From: Opisthorchis felineus
Taxonomy: Eukaryota > Platyhelminthes > Trematoda > Opisthorchiida > Opisthorchiidae
Assembly: GCA_004794785.1 (NCBI GenBank)
Contig: SJOL01002175.1
Coordinates: forward strand, 17,391 to 81,390
DNA: 64,000 nucleotides
Direction of reading: 5' to 3'
Shown here in pieces: positions 22,451-35,107 of this stretch. Both the position numbers and the translations under genes were made by a program. Positions within the stretch are counted from its first letter, which is position 1. Each line of letters starts with the position of its first letter. The notes under the pieces were generated by a model that saw only the letters and a list, made by a program, of their open reading frames with translations, searched no databases and was not told where the DNA came from.

Positions 22451-23460
22451 TGCTGATTGTCGTCCCAATTCATCTGATGTCCAAAGCTGTTTGCTATCGC
22501 CCTCCATGAGTTTTTTTTGCTTATGTTGCACACCGGCTACCTATTAAGTACCCTACCTATGTGAAAAAGAGCTAGTCGCCTATACAGCGTGGAAAAATTC
22601 TCTAATTAGTCAGCGAGAAAACATAGTGAACGCGGATTTCCAACCCTTAATTTGAGACGACCAAATCTGACCGAGAGAAACTTAAGTGTGTCCGTGCACG
22701 CGCTACCGATTTGTCGTTCACTGTAATCACACTGAATTGCAATGGGCTGCTTTTCATTGACTGATGAGATAAGTTTCCTTTTTCTGTCGATGATCTCACA
22801 TGCTTCTGATGGCATATCTGCAACGGATGCGTTTATATTAGATCAGCGAAGAGGGCTCTAACCAGTTTAGTACTAATCATTGAGAGTTTATTTGAGCAAA
22901 ATGGCATTACAACGCACAAATAACCATTTGAACTTTGTGAAACAATAGTCGTGTACGTCTTTCTGCTGCACCCATCGTAGAATCGTACGTGCGTATGTAT
23001 GAGGCCCAAACACGTTTGCGGAGCTAAGACATCCTGTAGAAAAGGTTATTTTAAAAATAGTGACCACCATTTTCTGTAGATTTTGGCATTCCTACCGCAT
23101 GATGACCTGAAGCGCAATACCGTAGCGAGCAGTCAAAAAGTACTTGAGTAAGGCCCAGTGAACGATTAAACGGTGGGGTTCAAAAACTGTCATACATTTA
23201 GACGTGGTCTAAAATGCAAATGGAATGTATGGCTCGACAGGTTCTCTGATCAGCTTGTCATGCAGCCGATTTCACCTTGCTCACTCGTCGATGGTTTGCA
23301 CGTCCTCTCTCCACATTTCTCATCATTCTGACGTCTAATTTGCTACACCGAGCGTGATGTCAAAGCTGTTCTTGGTAAGCCCCTCTACTGTGTCCAAGAT
23401 TCATCCTATAGTACGTTACCACAGTAACTGTCTCGAGGTTTGTGCAACGGCATCTTGTGA
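22451..23460. other. No recognisable feature
   Basis: No gene, RNA or repeat could be identified. Frames are below 75 codons. Confidence 0.4.
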
Positions 23461-23690
23461 GAACGCAGCGGAAACCGAATGAGGTTCGTTTGCATACCAA
23501 TGTGGTTCTCACTGGAGACTGACCGGAACACCAGCTGAATCTCTCTTTTAAGATGTTCTTTAGCTGAATGTGCTGCACATGTTTTAGTTGGTGTGATATG
23601 AAGAAGAACAGCATAAACGAGGCATTCAGCTGGAATTCAGATGAGTCTCCAGTGATACCACGAGCTTCATTCCATTTCCGCTGGGTTCCT
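23461..23690. repeat. HR inverted repeat (diverged)
   Basis: The left arm (23461-23560) and right arm (23601-23690) are inverted copies: ccagctgaatctctc at 23531 pairs with gaggcattcagctgg at 23619-23633, and cactggagact at 23514 pairs with agtctccagtg at 23644. Outer blocks around gcggaaaccgaatgag also pair with ttcattccatttccgc. The same HR unit forms the larger palindrome at 48425-48972. The open frames on both strands here are a by-product of the repeat. Confidence 0.65.
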
Positions 23691-24387
23691 ACAAAATGTT
23701 CTACGGTAGAAACCACCATCCCTTTGGTAATGGATTCGTGCATCTTGCTTGCAATGGACACGCTCCCATGCAGCTGGCATTTTATTATAAAGTGAATAAA
23801 ACTGGATTATAAACCAACCGTGCTCATAAAAACTCAACGGAGCGTCTTTTACTTTCGTCTTCATCCCAGTGTTTTGATCAGCCGGACCCGCTTGCCAGGA
23901 TATTCAAGCTCGTTTATAACTTTTTTGTAAAGTCTCCGTTCTTCATATTGCACAACTAGTCCACTGAAGAGTTCTTCCTGTTAATGTCACCTCTCTTACG
24001 TGTGTCCTGTTGGAAGTATGGGAGTCGATCATACCACGGTCTCAAGACATTATGGCATGAAACATACCCTGGTCTAGATTGCAGGGATGACAAATTCGAC
24101 CATAGTGGTTCGGTGTGTCGGGCACTGTATCTGTTTCGGAACATATATTACCTACCCTCCGCAAAGCGTTGTTACAAAGGTCGATAATTAGATTGTTGAG
24201 AGGCCTATTCCAAGTGGACACCCAGAAGACTACACGATCATATGTTTAAGTATCAAATCTCACTTTCCCGCCCACATGAATTTTCTTCACAAAACCCAGA
24301 CTAATTCAATGTGCTCAATCACTTTCCAGCTACTTTCGGTTTATTGGTAGTTTGAGCAGATTTGGAAATTTTCTGTAAGTGAAGTCA
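23691..24387. other. No recognisable feature
   Basis: No gene, RNA or repeat could be identified here. Confidence 0.4.
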
Positions 24388-24560
24388 GTCCATGCTGAAA
24401 AGCCGAGAAGCACTGTACAGCTGCTACATCGTCGTTGAGAATCATCAGCAGGGCGCATCTCACAAAACTCCCGAGATTCTCTAATCCAGGACCTTCCAGC
24501 TAGTTGTTTGAACACTTAAGCTTTCGGCATCGAGTGGCTGTTTAGTAGTGTGATTAGCTC
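24388..24560 (-). mobile_element. SINE-2, minus-strand copy (diverged)
   Basis: The plus strand reads catgctgaaaagccgagaag, then tacagctgctacatc, then aatcatcagcagg and caaaactcccgag, and ends near agtgtgattagctcg, in the same order as the copies at 22268 and 43350. The box B region (ctctaatccaggacctt) is decayed. Confidence 0.6.
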
Positions 24561-25369
24561 GTATGTAGACGAATTACTCATTCTTCAATCACGGAATCCA
24601 CATCATGTGGTCATGTATTGACTGGCTTCTCGAGTGAAAACTTCTCAGATGGAAGCTTCACTCGTTTTGTTAATTTATTCTCTCTCTTAACTGCTCATAG
24701 ATGACTGGTAGTGTGGAGACAGTGGGGAATTCTCGGTTTACTTGTTCCGGCCTTGATACCCAATAAAAAATCAATGAAATTGTGGCATTAACAAAACGAT
24801 TAACACTCTCAAACCAAGAGAGCTGCCTTCCGTCACATGGGTTACCAGCCTCCCTCAGTGGTTTAAAGATGACTTGAATGAGTCACCTTTGTCAACCCCT
24901 CTGTTTTCTACATCCTTGGCCTCATAAATATAATTGCAATCGTCCATACTTTACGATTTAAAATCATGTTACGAACAACCAAAAATTAGGTTATTCATCG
25001 TATGAAGTTTTTCACGGAACTTAAGGTATCTGTTTTTTGAGAAACCTGCAGAGTACTGATCTTTAAGACAACCTTTCCGAAGAGAAGGGGCTTCAGTGTA
25101 GAGAGCGAAATAGACACTAGAAGTAATACAGACGTGGTTGTCCCTAAAGGTGATGCTTTTAAGCAAAGCCCGACTCGTTCCCAAGGGCTACTAATGAAGT
25201 AAAGCGGGTTTTGAATTCGAATCAGCTAATAGATATCTACCCTGACTGCCTTCGTGCTTCCAATATTGTCGTGGGATCCGTCCACGGCAATACTTTAGGT
25301 CCTCTAGGAGAGTCCACTTTGATCACACTTTGATCACTTCGATCAACACAGAACAAATTTGAATAAGTT
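24561..25369. other. No recognisable feature
   Basis: Nothing was recognised apart from a few bases shared with the upstream leader of SINE-2 copies (cttctcagatggaag near 24645; compare cttctcagataaaag at 40487). Confidence 0.35.
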
Positions 25370-26300
25370 CGCCCAACAAAGCCAAACATTGCCGTGGTAA
25401 TGCAAACAATATTAAATAATTTAAACAATTCCGCCTCACGGTTTGACATGCGCTTCACACCTGCAAAGTGTAAAAACGCTGCTGCAAGACTGGGAGGGTT
25501 TGGACCCCAGCCTCATGCTTGTGGATGAGCCGACTGAGGCAGTAGACAAGTTTGTCTACCTGGACGGCTGTGTCGGCTCCGGTGGTCTCGTGAAAGATGA
25601 TATTTCCATCCGTACTTGGAAGGCCAGAGCAGCTTTCGTGAACCTGCGTCACGTGTGGCGTAGGCGTGACATCAGCTTAACCGTCAAGGGTCGATGCGCT
25701 CCATATTACTATACAGATCAGAAACCTGGCCGCTGCGCGCCGAGGACGTCAAAAGACTTTCAGTGTTTGACCATCAATGTCTTCTGAGCATTTCCCGAGT
25801 CTTGTGAGAACACCGGATCTGTAATGGTGAATTGTGTCGAATAATTGTATGAATAAATAACTCACCCAATGTAGATGGACTGATCACACTGCATAGGTTG
25901 CGCTGGCTTGGCCACATGCTGCGTATGCCAGTCGACCGACGTCCTCGAAGGGTTCTTTTCGCACAACCACGTGAAGAATGGAAACGAGCCAGGGGAGGTC
26001 AAACAAAGACCTGACAGCTAAGTATTAAAGCCATTACCCGCAAACTCAGCTGCGCTGATCAACGCCGGATCCCGAGAAGGGACACATCAGTGGTTAGAGA
26101 CATTGTCAGGCATGGCCCAGTCGCGCCCTCAAAGGCGCTCAAGCATCCAAGTTATTGCTTTCAATGCATAGCTCCCTTCGCAATCTCCCCACTTAACAGT
26201 CCACTGACAGACCTGTATCTACGCGCCAAACCACCAGCTACCACCTCCAGTGTGCAGCTATCTACCGCATCTCCTGTGGTTTGAACACAACCCCGGCATC
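25370..26300 (+). mobile_element. LINE family B copy 3, 3' half
   Basis: The coding remnant starts after the YADD box (MQTILNNLNNSASRFDMRFT) and continues with VDKFVYLDGCVGSGGLVKDD, ARAAFVNLRHVWRRRDISL, a frameshifted linker (CIGCAGLATCCVCQ in a wrong frame over the LRWLGHMLRMP motif) and a 3' region like that of copy 2. A deletion has removed part of the LPGWGPRD motif near 26065-26080. Multiple frameshifts make it inactive. The 3' end is close to 26290. Confidence 0.75.
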
Positions 26301-26339
26301 TTGACTGCTCCTTTCTAGGTTCAAGTAACTTGACAGTGC

Positions 26340-26415
26340 CTGTGCCCTCGCTGTGCCCCATTGGATGGCACGGCAGCTAGGCACCGAAAATTGTTACAAC
26401 TGAAGGACTGATAAA
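26340..26415 (+). mobile_element. SINE-1 3' fragment
   Basis: The blocks gccctcgctgtgccccattg, tggcacggcagctaggcacc and ttacaactgaaggactgat match the second half of SINE-1. The tRNA-like head is absent. Confidence 0.55.
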
Positions 26416-26428
26416 ATGACTGTCGGGA

Positions 26429-26640
26429 CTGTTATAACTGTCCCCGCTCCAGTGCCTAATGCCGGAGAAAAAACTCACCGACAAGGTACAAACAGCTTTA
26501 TTGCAAACAAGCGAGTTGGTGCGAGTACAACGGGTGTGCTGTATTTTTAAGGGCACTGTCTGACCTTGATCCAATGCTATCTCCCGCTATATTTTGAAGG
26601 GCACTGTACGATCTCGATCCAAAGTTGTCTGATCGGCCTT
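26429..26640 (-). mobile_element. Possible LTR fragment
   Basis: The sequence starts tgttataactgtccccgc on the plus strand, so on the minus strand it ends in ggacagttataaca, a plausible LTR terminus (TG...CA). A minus-strand AATAAAGC-type signal (plus gctttatt near 26490) would suit an LTR polyadenylation site. Two near-identical 38-base units follow (26546-26583 and 26594-26631; aagggcactgt then gatccaa). No target-site duplication or second terminus was found, so the call is tentative. Confidence 0.3.
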
Positions 26641-28429
26641 TAGTGGAGTTTGATGGTCTCAGTAGGTTTTTGGAATTCTGGAATAATCTTCAGGAATCTG
26701 ACCTTCCTTACAGTTTTCAATGCCCCTACTACCGGATATTCGTTCGGCGATGGCCGTTATCCAGCTGCCAGAAGCTGTGTTCTGCAGATCCTACCCGCAC
26801 ACCTTGAAAAGCAAGAGTATCCAAGAGTCGGTGGACTATTTCCGGCTCTAATGGTGATTGACCACTTCATAAAGAACACAGTAAGCCTTCCAAGCAAGTA
26901 CCCCTTAGGAGGGAGGCCATTGCCATGGAGAGTTCATAACACCGTCAACTTCAGTCACGATTTAGCGTGTGCCCTTCATACTCCGAGAGAAAGCAAAAGA
27001 ACATTCCTTCCTTGGAGGTCCTCTCTGGGTTATCATTTTGCAAGAGAAGAGTACAATGTCAAATGACGGAATGCAAAATCGTGTCACTCGATTCCACAAT
27101 GAGAGTAATCATGAGATTTCGCGGTCCCAAAGGGACGGAGAATATCTGAATTCCTAGTATATTCTGGTATGAAACAAAAGTGCATGAAGGTTTATTCCTG
27201 GCTGGAAATAGGTAGTTTGTTGTCCTTGTGTTGCCATTTATCACCTTATGTTTGGTTAAACGGGTGAATGTCACACAAGGCAATTAGCTTCGGGGACAAC
27301 ACATGTTCTTTGCGTGCTATCCCTAGTCATGAAAGTGTCAGTTGCTCGAGCCGATAAACTGTAATGCAAATGAGCGAAAACCCACACAATGAATTGATCG
27401 GTTACGAAGATGAACAAAAAGAAAAATCAATGGTCATTGCATAATCAGATTTTCGGTTTAGCGCACTCTAGGTTCCTTTTTGTGCAGCCTGATAGCTTGT
27501 CGTTAACATGAAAACACGGGGGTTCTCCTCGAGTCATTCAATGGAGTCCCTCTCACAATAGCTGTTAACGCCAAATTTGTGTGCTACCTGTGGAATAAGC
27601 CTTTCTGTTCGATCGTGATCGAACAATGTATTTTCCGAAATTTGGGTTAGTTACTTATTTCTTATTCCACTGCTAGGCGGTTGTTCAGTTATCTTGAAGA
27701 ACCTGAAGTTGCCCTTCGAAGGTCACTCCACTGTCATCATGGTCTTTCTGCTCGAGTTTAGTTGGGATTCTTCACGTCACACGCAAACCGCTTTGTAGGA
27801 AGGCTGCTGTTCTGCAGATTTCAGAAGAGCCTCCTCTTCACTTGAAGAGACCGAATATCCTCTTTTCTCATAGTAGTTGAGCTTGAAGGAGTATTTTAAA
27901 CAGCTTCTGCTGACTAGTTTACGAAAAACTGTTATCTAGCCATGCAAGATTTAGATAGACGAATGCTCATGAATTTTAAAAGCCTACCAAGGTTTCACAT
28001 GAGATTCGTTGAGGGTATGATATTTGCCATCAGATGAGATTTTATTGTCATCTCTCCTGTACGCCTCACAGATATGTGAAAAAAAACAGAAGCTAAGCAT
28101 ACCTTCTTCTCAGGCTGCCTACGATAAGGTAGACACGAGAAGCCACGTGAATGAAACTTAGTCGAACGGGTACTTGTGTTACCACTTTGAACATTTGGTA
28201 TACACTTAGAGAACGGTAGTACGCTGTCCTTTTCGAGGACCAACTCTTTTGAAGGACAGATATAGAGGTTGAACTCGCTGGCTGGAGTCTAGGGGATATT
28301 GGCTAAATAGAACGGCTCCTAAACGAATCTAGAATGTTCTTTGAGACGGACAATGGCAAATCAAGGTAGTGGCGTAAACAAGGCAGTGTTTCTGAACAGG
28401 GAACACATTCGAAGACGAGTTCTGAATCA
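26641..28429. other. No recognisable feature
   Basis: A 138-codon plus-strand frame (26650-27066) has no recognised motif. It may belong to the possible LTR element to its left. Nothing else was identified. Confidence 0.35.
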
Positions 28430-28665
28430 GTACAACATCCGAACGACACTCTAAGCATTGTACAATTTGGTAACGAGTCTACTCCTTCTAAGCCAAGGAT
28501 AGAACAAGCAGACTGCGTCTACAGGCTTCATTGCAGAGGCCGATGAGTGTTGCACAGGCCAAACAGCTGAACAGTTCGAACTGAGGCTGAGAGAGCATAG
28601 ACAGCGTTGTAAGAAACAACCCGGGAGTGAAGTACAACTGATAAAATTCTCATTTGCAAATTAAT
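28430..28665 (+). pseudogene. GIY-YIG endonuclease remnant of a Penelope-like element
   Basis: Two frames together resemble the C-terminal endonuclease of Penelope-like elements. One carries ADCVYRLHCRG (the GIY side). After a frameshift near 28540 the next carries ECCTGQTAEQFELRLREHRQ (the YIG side, with the R...EH helix) and ends with LIKFSFAN and a stop at about 28663-28665. The YIG tyrosine-isoleucine pair reads Cys-Thr, each explained by one transition. No reverse transcriptase is visible upstream. It differs in sequence from the element at 61395-63057, so it is a separate lineage. Confidence 0.6.
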
Positions 28666-28683
28666 TATGTTAATGATAGATTC

Positions 28684-28860
28684 AGCTGGATCCTAGCTGA
28701 ATCTCTCGATCATGATATTCTTCACTTGAATGTGTCATACAAACGCCGCCTCGCGTTTCAGTTGGTACGACATTCTAGATTTCATAGTATATTTTCCTAA
28801 TGGAACACACAACTCTTAAGGCCGAAGAATCTTCGGCATTCTTATGAGTAGGGCGTTCCG
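28684..28860 (+). repeat. HR repeat copy, plus orientation
   Basis: The blocks agctgaatctctcgatcatg, atattcttcacttgaatgtg, cgccgcctcgcgtttcagtt and ggtacgacattctag, then catagtatattttcc, appear in the order of the reference copy at 48300-48480. A short perfect hairpin, ccgaagaatcttcgg, lies at 28823-28837. No coding potential is seen. Confidence 0.65.
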
Positions 28861-31800
28861 TCAAGAAAGTACAGCTGATTGAACTAGCATTTGTTGTCCA
28901 TAAACCGCTGACTGATCATTCAGCCTGTAATACTAAAGCACGGTTTCCGTAGTCATGATGGACGGTTTCAGTCCGAAGCTCTGGAGCTCAGCCACACACT
29001 CAACTTAGTGAACCGGTCAGATCACCCAGATATATCACCCATCTGAACCCAGACATCTCAGGTAGGCGGTCTACAGTTGATACCCTAACCCAAGCCTATA
29101 CAAACACCCTGGGGAAGACTTAAGGCTAGCTTGTCCGCTCTGATTCATTACTGCATTCATGCCTCCCCTGTCCCTATTCCATCATTTCGTTTTCGTATAT
29201 TTCCCGCCTATTGTAAATAGGATATCTTTCTCTTGGTAAAGACCTAGGAGAGAGGTTTGAGGCGTATTTTTGATTCTTTCAACTACTTTGTACTAATATT
29301 CGCCGTTTTATTTGTTTTTGCTCCAAGTAAAACCTCCGAATTTACCATGCAGATAATTAGAAACTATTGTCCACTCAATTTATATGTAATTTTCTTATGA
29401 TCCACATAAAAATCTTTGGTAAAACTGCTACTTGCTAAGTGTGTACGAAATGAAACTAAGTAGCGTTTCACGTCCGAAACTGAGGCCACTTTAGTGATCC
29501 AAGCGATGAATACATCTTCTCAGCAAGTACTACGAGGCCTTAGAAATTCTGTACATTGCAAATCCAAATTACCTGTAAATTCAGCGAAAAATTTCCTGAC
29601 AGTCTAGACTTTGTAATTTGATCGGGAATGGACATATTCAGGAAAAACGTTTGTCTTCAATGACGTTTTGCACACTATACAAACAATACACTTGACTGTC
29701 TGTCATCCAACAAAATAAAAACAAAATATTGATTGTTCTCGGGTGGTACATTACATAAGTTTCACAACCAACGAGAACACAAAGAACTTCCCATCCATGG
29801 AAAGATTCAAACCCCAAAAAGGAAGCAACCGGAAGTCAATGTCTTCTTTTTGAACCAGCGTCGACGGAGACTTCCTCCGCTTGAACGACACAGGATATGA
29901 CCGAAGCTGAGGTTGTACTGAACAAATAGTTTTGCTTCCTACGAGAAACAGTCAGCACTGGAGCAAAAGTCAGTCAGTCAGTCCGCTGCCATGTTACATA
30001 AGCATCCACTCGGTAAGTTCTCTGTCATGGTCTGTACTCTCTGTAGCAAACTAGTTGAAAAGGACAAACTAACTACAAGTTAAATCGTGAGTCAAAATAT
30101 CCATCTGACAGTCGTGTAAATTCGTGGCCTGGTTGATCCTAAAATGAGATACATTCCTCTGTATGTGACACGATAACTACTGATTTACGGCGACAGTGAG
30201 GAATTCAAGACAGCACGTGAAACCATCGTTTGATGTGAGTTTTGTCATGGTCAATCGATTTCCCTGCTGGTCCTTCGCACCGAATTCGTACATTGTCGAG
30301 GTCCATTTCGCTAATATGTGCGACTGAAAAAGTCATGGATGCTGAAAACCAAAATTAGAACCCCTCGGGACTGATCTAAAGGCCATAAGTAGATGTGGTA
30401 GAGTAAACCAACGTGGATATCTTCATCTAAAACTTATGAGGTTGTCGAAAACTCTTCGATTGCTTACAAACGGTTTCACTTTTCTTGTGCTATACATTTA
30501 TTTGAGAAATATAATAAACAAGGGATTCAGCTAAGATCCACCTGAGCCTCCTGTTAGCACCAAAGTATTTCGCAAATGAGTATAATTCACTACAAACAAC
30601 GTTGCCACAAATGAATTTATGGTGATACTTCCGGGCAAAAGATTTGCTTGAAAAACTCCTTTCAGATGGTCCCTAGAACTTCCAAAAAGTTCTGGTGAGC
30701 AAAATTACAATGCAAAGCGCAAGTTTATGCAATGTTTCTCGTCTCCATGATTTCGACGCATGCGCACGAAAATTGGTTTAGCCCGATTGGGATAGATCTC
30801 ACATGACAGGGTACCCCTTAGGTAAGGATGTTCCTCAACGCATATTCCAACAGTAAACTCCTACCCGGAGTAGTTCTTCTTATGGAAGAGAAGACCTCTA
30901 GTCACCAGTTGATGATGGTCGCCCAGGATTGAAACAACCATGCTCGCAGTAGATTACTGCAAATGAAAAATGCCAAGAATTTCTAGGGTAAGCGGCAATG
31001 GCCTACTTGCGTATGGCTTTCGACATGCGCTGTTTGTCTTGAAATCCGGTCAAAAGATCAGGTTCTTCTGAGCCTTTAACGTAACTCGTCGTCGCCGTCG
31101 TTCGCACAGAATTTTGCAGGCGCTAGAGCAGCGATACTCGAACACTTATTACGTACTATATATATAATATTTATATGGAGTATATTATATATATGTTATA
31201 TCCCAGGCTATTTTTAATACATTTGAAAACTGAGTAGAGCGTTTTTGCAATTATTTAGAGTGAGTGAATGACACGAGTCGACTTTAGCAGCTGATCTGTT
31301 TCACCGGTGGAAATTTGAACTTAACTGCTAAACCGGACATGAAAGATACTACTAGGTAGTGTGGTACTTTGCGTTTCAACCACCAAGTGAGTGCTTTATG
31401 TCCCTGGTAGTGGTCCCATGATGACAAGTCCCTAAATGAGCTGACGCAGTAGCTCATCTTGCACTGAACTCGATGAGAAACCAACTGGTCAGAGCTTCGA
31501 GCCCCGCCCAGGCATCTGTTTTTTTTGGTTCGCACAGTACACACTTGGGTTTCTGTTCAACATTATCCATTCAAGTGCTTCTGTAGTGCTACACAGCTAT
31601 TTAGCAATGGGTTTCAAACTGCAACGCCGGCTTACCCGAAGTCTACAGAAAGCAGTATAGACCACTAAACAGTCAAAAGCGAAGGCGTCAAAAGTAAGAC
31701 AGTTTTCCAGCTTAAATATGCGTGATATGTTAAGAAACTCAAAGACTCCTAGGATGCCATTTTGCAAGGATTCGACAGCGTCCACGAGAGTTGGCTCGTA

Positions 31801-34800
31801 TGCAGAAAGTACTTTTCTACCTTGTATGAGTATGGCTCTTTGGAATTCCGATACTTCTACCGTGTGGGAAATCTTCATCTCCTTGCAGATTTTGAAAATA
31901 ATGCTCCCTCTTTGTAAAGAGCCTCCTCCTGAAAATCAGTTTGAAGGGGGTAGTTTTGCGATCCACTTTAGTCCTCCGTCAACGAAACCCTCCGATGATC
32001 TAGCTGGTTGTGTCTAACTTCCCCCATGTAACACAAGCACGAAGTAGAAAAGCACTGTGTGAGGGGTTGGCAGTCCCACCTGTGATCTTGATCTCGTTTC
32101 CTTGCTGAGTAAAGTCAACTGAACCGACTTCTAATCATCCAAAATGGGTCAGGAAATGCTAAATGGTATACAGGTTGCATTTAAATGCGCCTCATCGTAT
32201 ATTCAGTCTTCTGAACAAATACAAGTCGTTACTTACTCACGGCACCTTCAAGGAGCTGTCTGTCCTAATCCGGTCAGGCGTCTTAGCGAAGCGTGACTGG
32301 GAAGTTGGGGGATTGCACATACTGTTGGCCACTGTCAAGCATGGCGCACAGAAATAATATTCAAAAAAGCAATAACACGTGCTTGTTTTCCAAACACCAA
32401 TTACCCAGACCGTCTAATCGGATCATGACCAGCAATTGTGAAATTCAGCCGAATAATTGGACATGTGGTGATACCACTACGGAAGAGGGATATCATCTAC
32501 TCAATCTTGGAATTTCCCCGATACTGTACCTTTCGACTGTGGCATCATTTTGGTTCTTCAGTTATCATGTAATGGCAAATGAACACAGGTTGAGGTTCGA
32601 GCCTGTGTAGGGTGATTTGAAATGGTGAACTTCTTGGCCAGAAGTTCGGGTTAAACTCTCTAGTTTTACCGCCCTTTTCAGATTTTGTAGCTACATAATA
32701 CTACTTTCCCGCAGTTTCTTTCCTCCACTGCAAAGGTTTCGTGCATCCGAGTATTCACACCAACACACGAGGTTATAGCAGCAGTTTCGCTCATCTAATT
32801 ACAGAAGGGTATGTATCCGAGCCCTTATGAGGTCGTCTACCGCGTTTTGGCTAAATCAAAGTGTGCTACGGGGTCGTTTATTAATCATGCATGTAGCCGC
32901 TTGGTGTTGTTGTGAATTCTTTGACCGCGATTGTTTGCCTCGTATGATTACAGGTGTATCTAGCAGCCATAAGGTAAACGATACACCTTGTTGTGCGAAA
33001 CAGAATGCCTTGGCAAACCTTCAGTAGGAGCAAACGGCCAATAGCTGTCAGACATCCGTCTCAGAACACACCAGGAAGTAACAGTGGCAAACAGGGTAGA
33101 ACAACTTCTGGGACGCAGGGTAACACAAAACTATCAAACAGATCGAAGAGAAACAAGAGGTCAAGCAGTGAAAATCCGCAACAAGTGGCCGAAGCATATA
33201 GCTTTTGGCGTACAGATATACACATATACACATTTAGATTTTTTAAAAACGTGAAATGTCCCCACAGAAGATGTTTGAAGTGTAACAAAAAAGGTTTGTT
33301 TTCTGCGATTGATCATCTCACTGATACACAGAATGTTTTATGAATAATGAAAATGTCGTCATCCAGAATATACACAGACGGACAGAGAAGTCCGACAGTA
33401 TCAAAAGAATCGGGTCGTTGTACCAATTCCATTGGAGTGGCGGACTGATTGTGGACCATGGGTTTACATGGGGTTTATACGGGCCAGGAGAGCGATAACG
33501 CATTACGAGCACCCCATTATGTATAACAACTGGAATCTCACAGTTGGTGAACCATTGGACGATAACAGGTTGCTGATAGGAAACGCTCGACCTCAGACTA
33601 TTACGCGAGCGGTTTCGGCATCAACCAGGGCAGTGGTGTCCAGCGAAAGCATGTTATTTGATTGTGCGTGTGTTGTAGGTTTCGTATCCAGTGTTATGAA
33701 CCTACCAGATAAACCCCAAGCCGGCGAAAACCAGCATTATGGACTTTGGCCAAATTATCTCAACAACTCTAACGACCAGAAACCGTAATTTTCCGAATAA
33801 TTTGAAAGTGGAATCTCATATGAGTCCTCTACCGATAAAGTTTGAAAGCATCTGTTTCAAACTGGTGTCAAATGATCAGACAAAAAATTTGGGAGCGCGA
33901 TGCAGAAAACTGAATACAAATTCTCCTCTATCTTCACTGTTAGTTTTCAGTTATCTGAAACAAATATTAATCAGAGGACTGAGAACACTGAGCGTTTGGG
34001 CTAAGTGTTGGGCGCATATCGCTGAGAATAACAACGAAGGATTCATACCAGTTGGAAGTTAGCTAGGCAACGAATATGAAAACCGTGTCCTTTTGCTGTC
34101 TACTCTTGTCTGGGTTCCGTGGTATCACAGCTTGCGTGATTCGTTCGGGTGTCATATCAGCTACGGGAGCTAAAATAATACATCTACTGAAGAAGTAGGC
34201 TATAAGTGAGTGGATGAGCTAATTCTACATGTGGGTTGTAATGTTTTAAACCAGCTCTGTTTACAATGGGGGACTTTCAAGTCGATCAACATTTTTTGGC
34301 CATCTGGGCCACACCCCTAAGTTTGGTTGTTGGCCCTCTGTGAAAAAAACCACAAATCTGTGATGTGCTTTCGACAATGTAGAAGAAATTTTTACCGCAT
34401 TTTATCCTGATATCGTTCAGCTCGACGTATTTTTTGTTGACAATGAACTGTACTCTGACACATAGATGTACACACCAGTTTTGAGAGTAATGATAACATT
34501 AAAAAAAGGAGTATTTCAATTTTTCAAATTTGAACACGATATCCCGATTGTGGTCACATTCCAACATGCAGAAAGGGCCCTTGAGGTCTATCCGGCACAC
34601 TTTTAGCAGCCAAATTTACTGTCAAAAACTCGTGAAAAATACCGTTAATAATTCTGGACATCTGACAAGATCATACGCTCGAGAACAAGAAAAACAGACT
34701 CAAACAAATCGTACCCCCGCAACTTGAGGACGGCCATGAGCGTGCACCTACAAAATAGGCCCCTGTCTAGGCTTGTAGTTTTCCGAAGTTTTAAGTACAC

Positions 34801-35107
34801 ACGCTGGACAAGTCTGTTGAGCTGTATGGTTAAAAGTAAAGATGATACATGGGTTTGCACTCTGGCATTGATTTAGGGATGAAATCTGGAAAAACATTTG
34901 CAGTACATATTGTTCTGTGCTCTTGCGATTCGGTCCTACGGCCCATTTTATGATAAACGACTTTTTTAATTAATCAGAGGGAAAAGTAGCCTGAGGCGAA
35001 ATAACTGCTCGTTTCGGTTTGTCACCTATATGCTGTGTACCAAGGCATCTTCGATCAAAATGTCCTAATGAGGATTTCGTCTATAAAGCAGTACTAGACT
35101 AATCGGT
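28861..35107. other. Long stretch without genes
   Basis: No gene or RNA could be recognised over more than 6 kb. Minor items are a minus-strand HR fragment at about 30524-30590 (aaacaagggattcagct; acctgagcctcctg; cgcaaatgagtat) and an A/T dinucleotide-rich block at 31157-31200. Frames such as 32293-32610, 32993-33343 and 33432-33788 have no motifs I know. Confidence 0.4.
31157..31200. repeat. AT-rich low-complexity block
   Basis: The block consists of almost only A and T, with alternating TA runs on both sides of atatggagtat. Confidence 0.7.

Noticed and set aside
23360..23761. A 133-codon minus-strand open frame
   Set aside because: It covers the diverged HR inverted repeat and shows the same repeat-derived word (QHIQLKNI) as the frames near 48.7 kb, so it is not a gene.
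26650..27066. A 138-codon plus-strand open frame
   Set aside because: No recognised motif. It adjoins a possible LTR fragment and may be chance or element sequence.
32240..32360. LINE B 3' coding remnant (a gccactgtcaagcatggcgc word similar to the LINE motif before the stop)
   Set aside because: The similarity covers only about 20 bases and the flanks do not follow the LINE.
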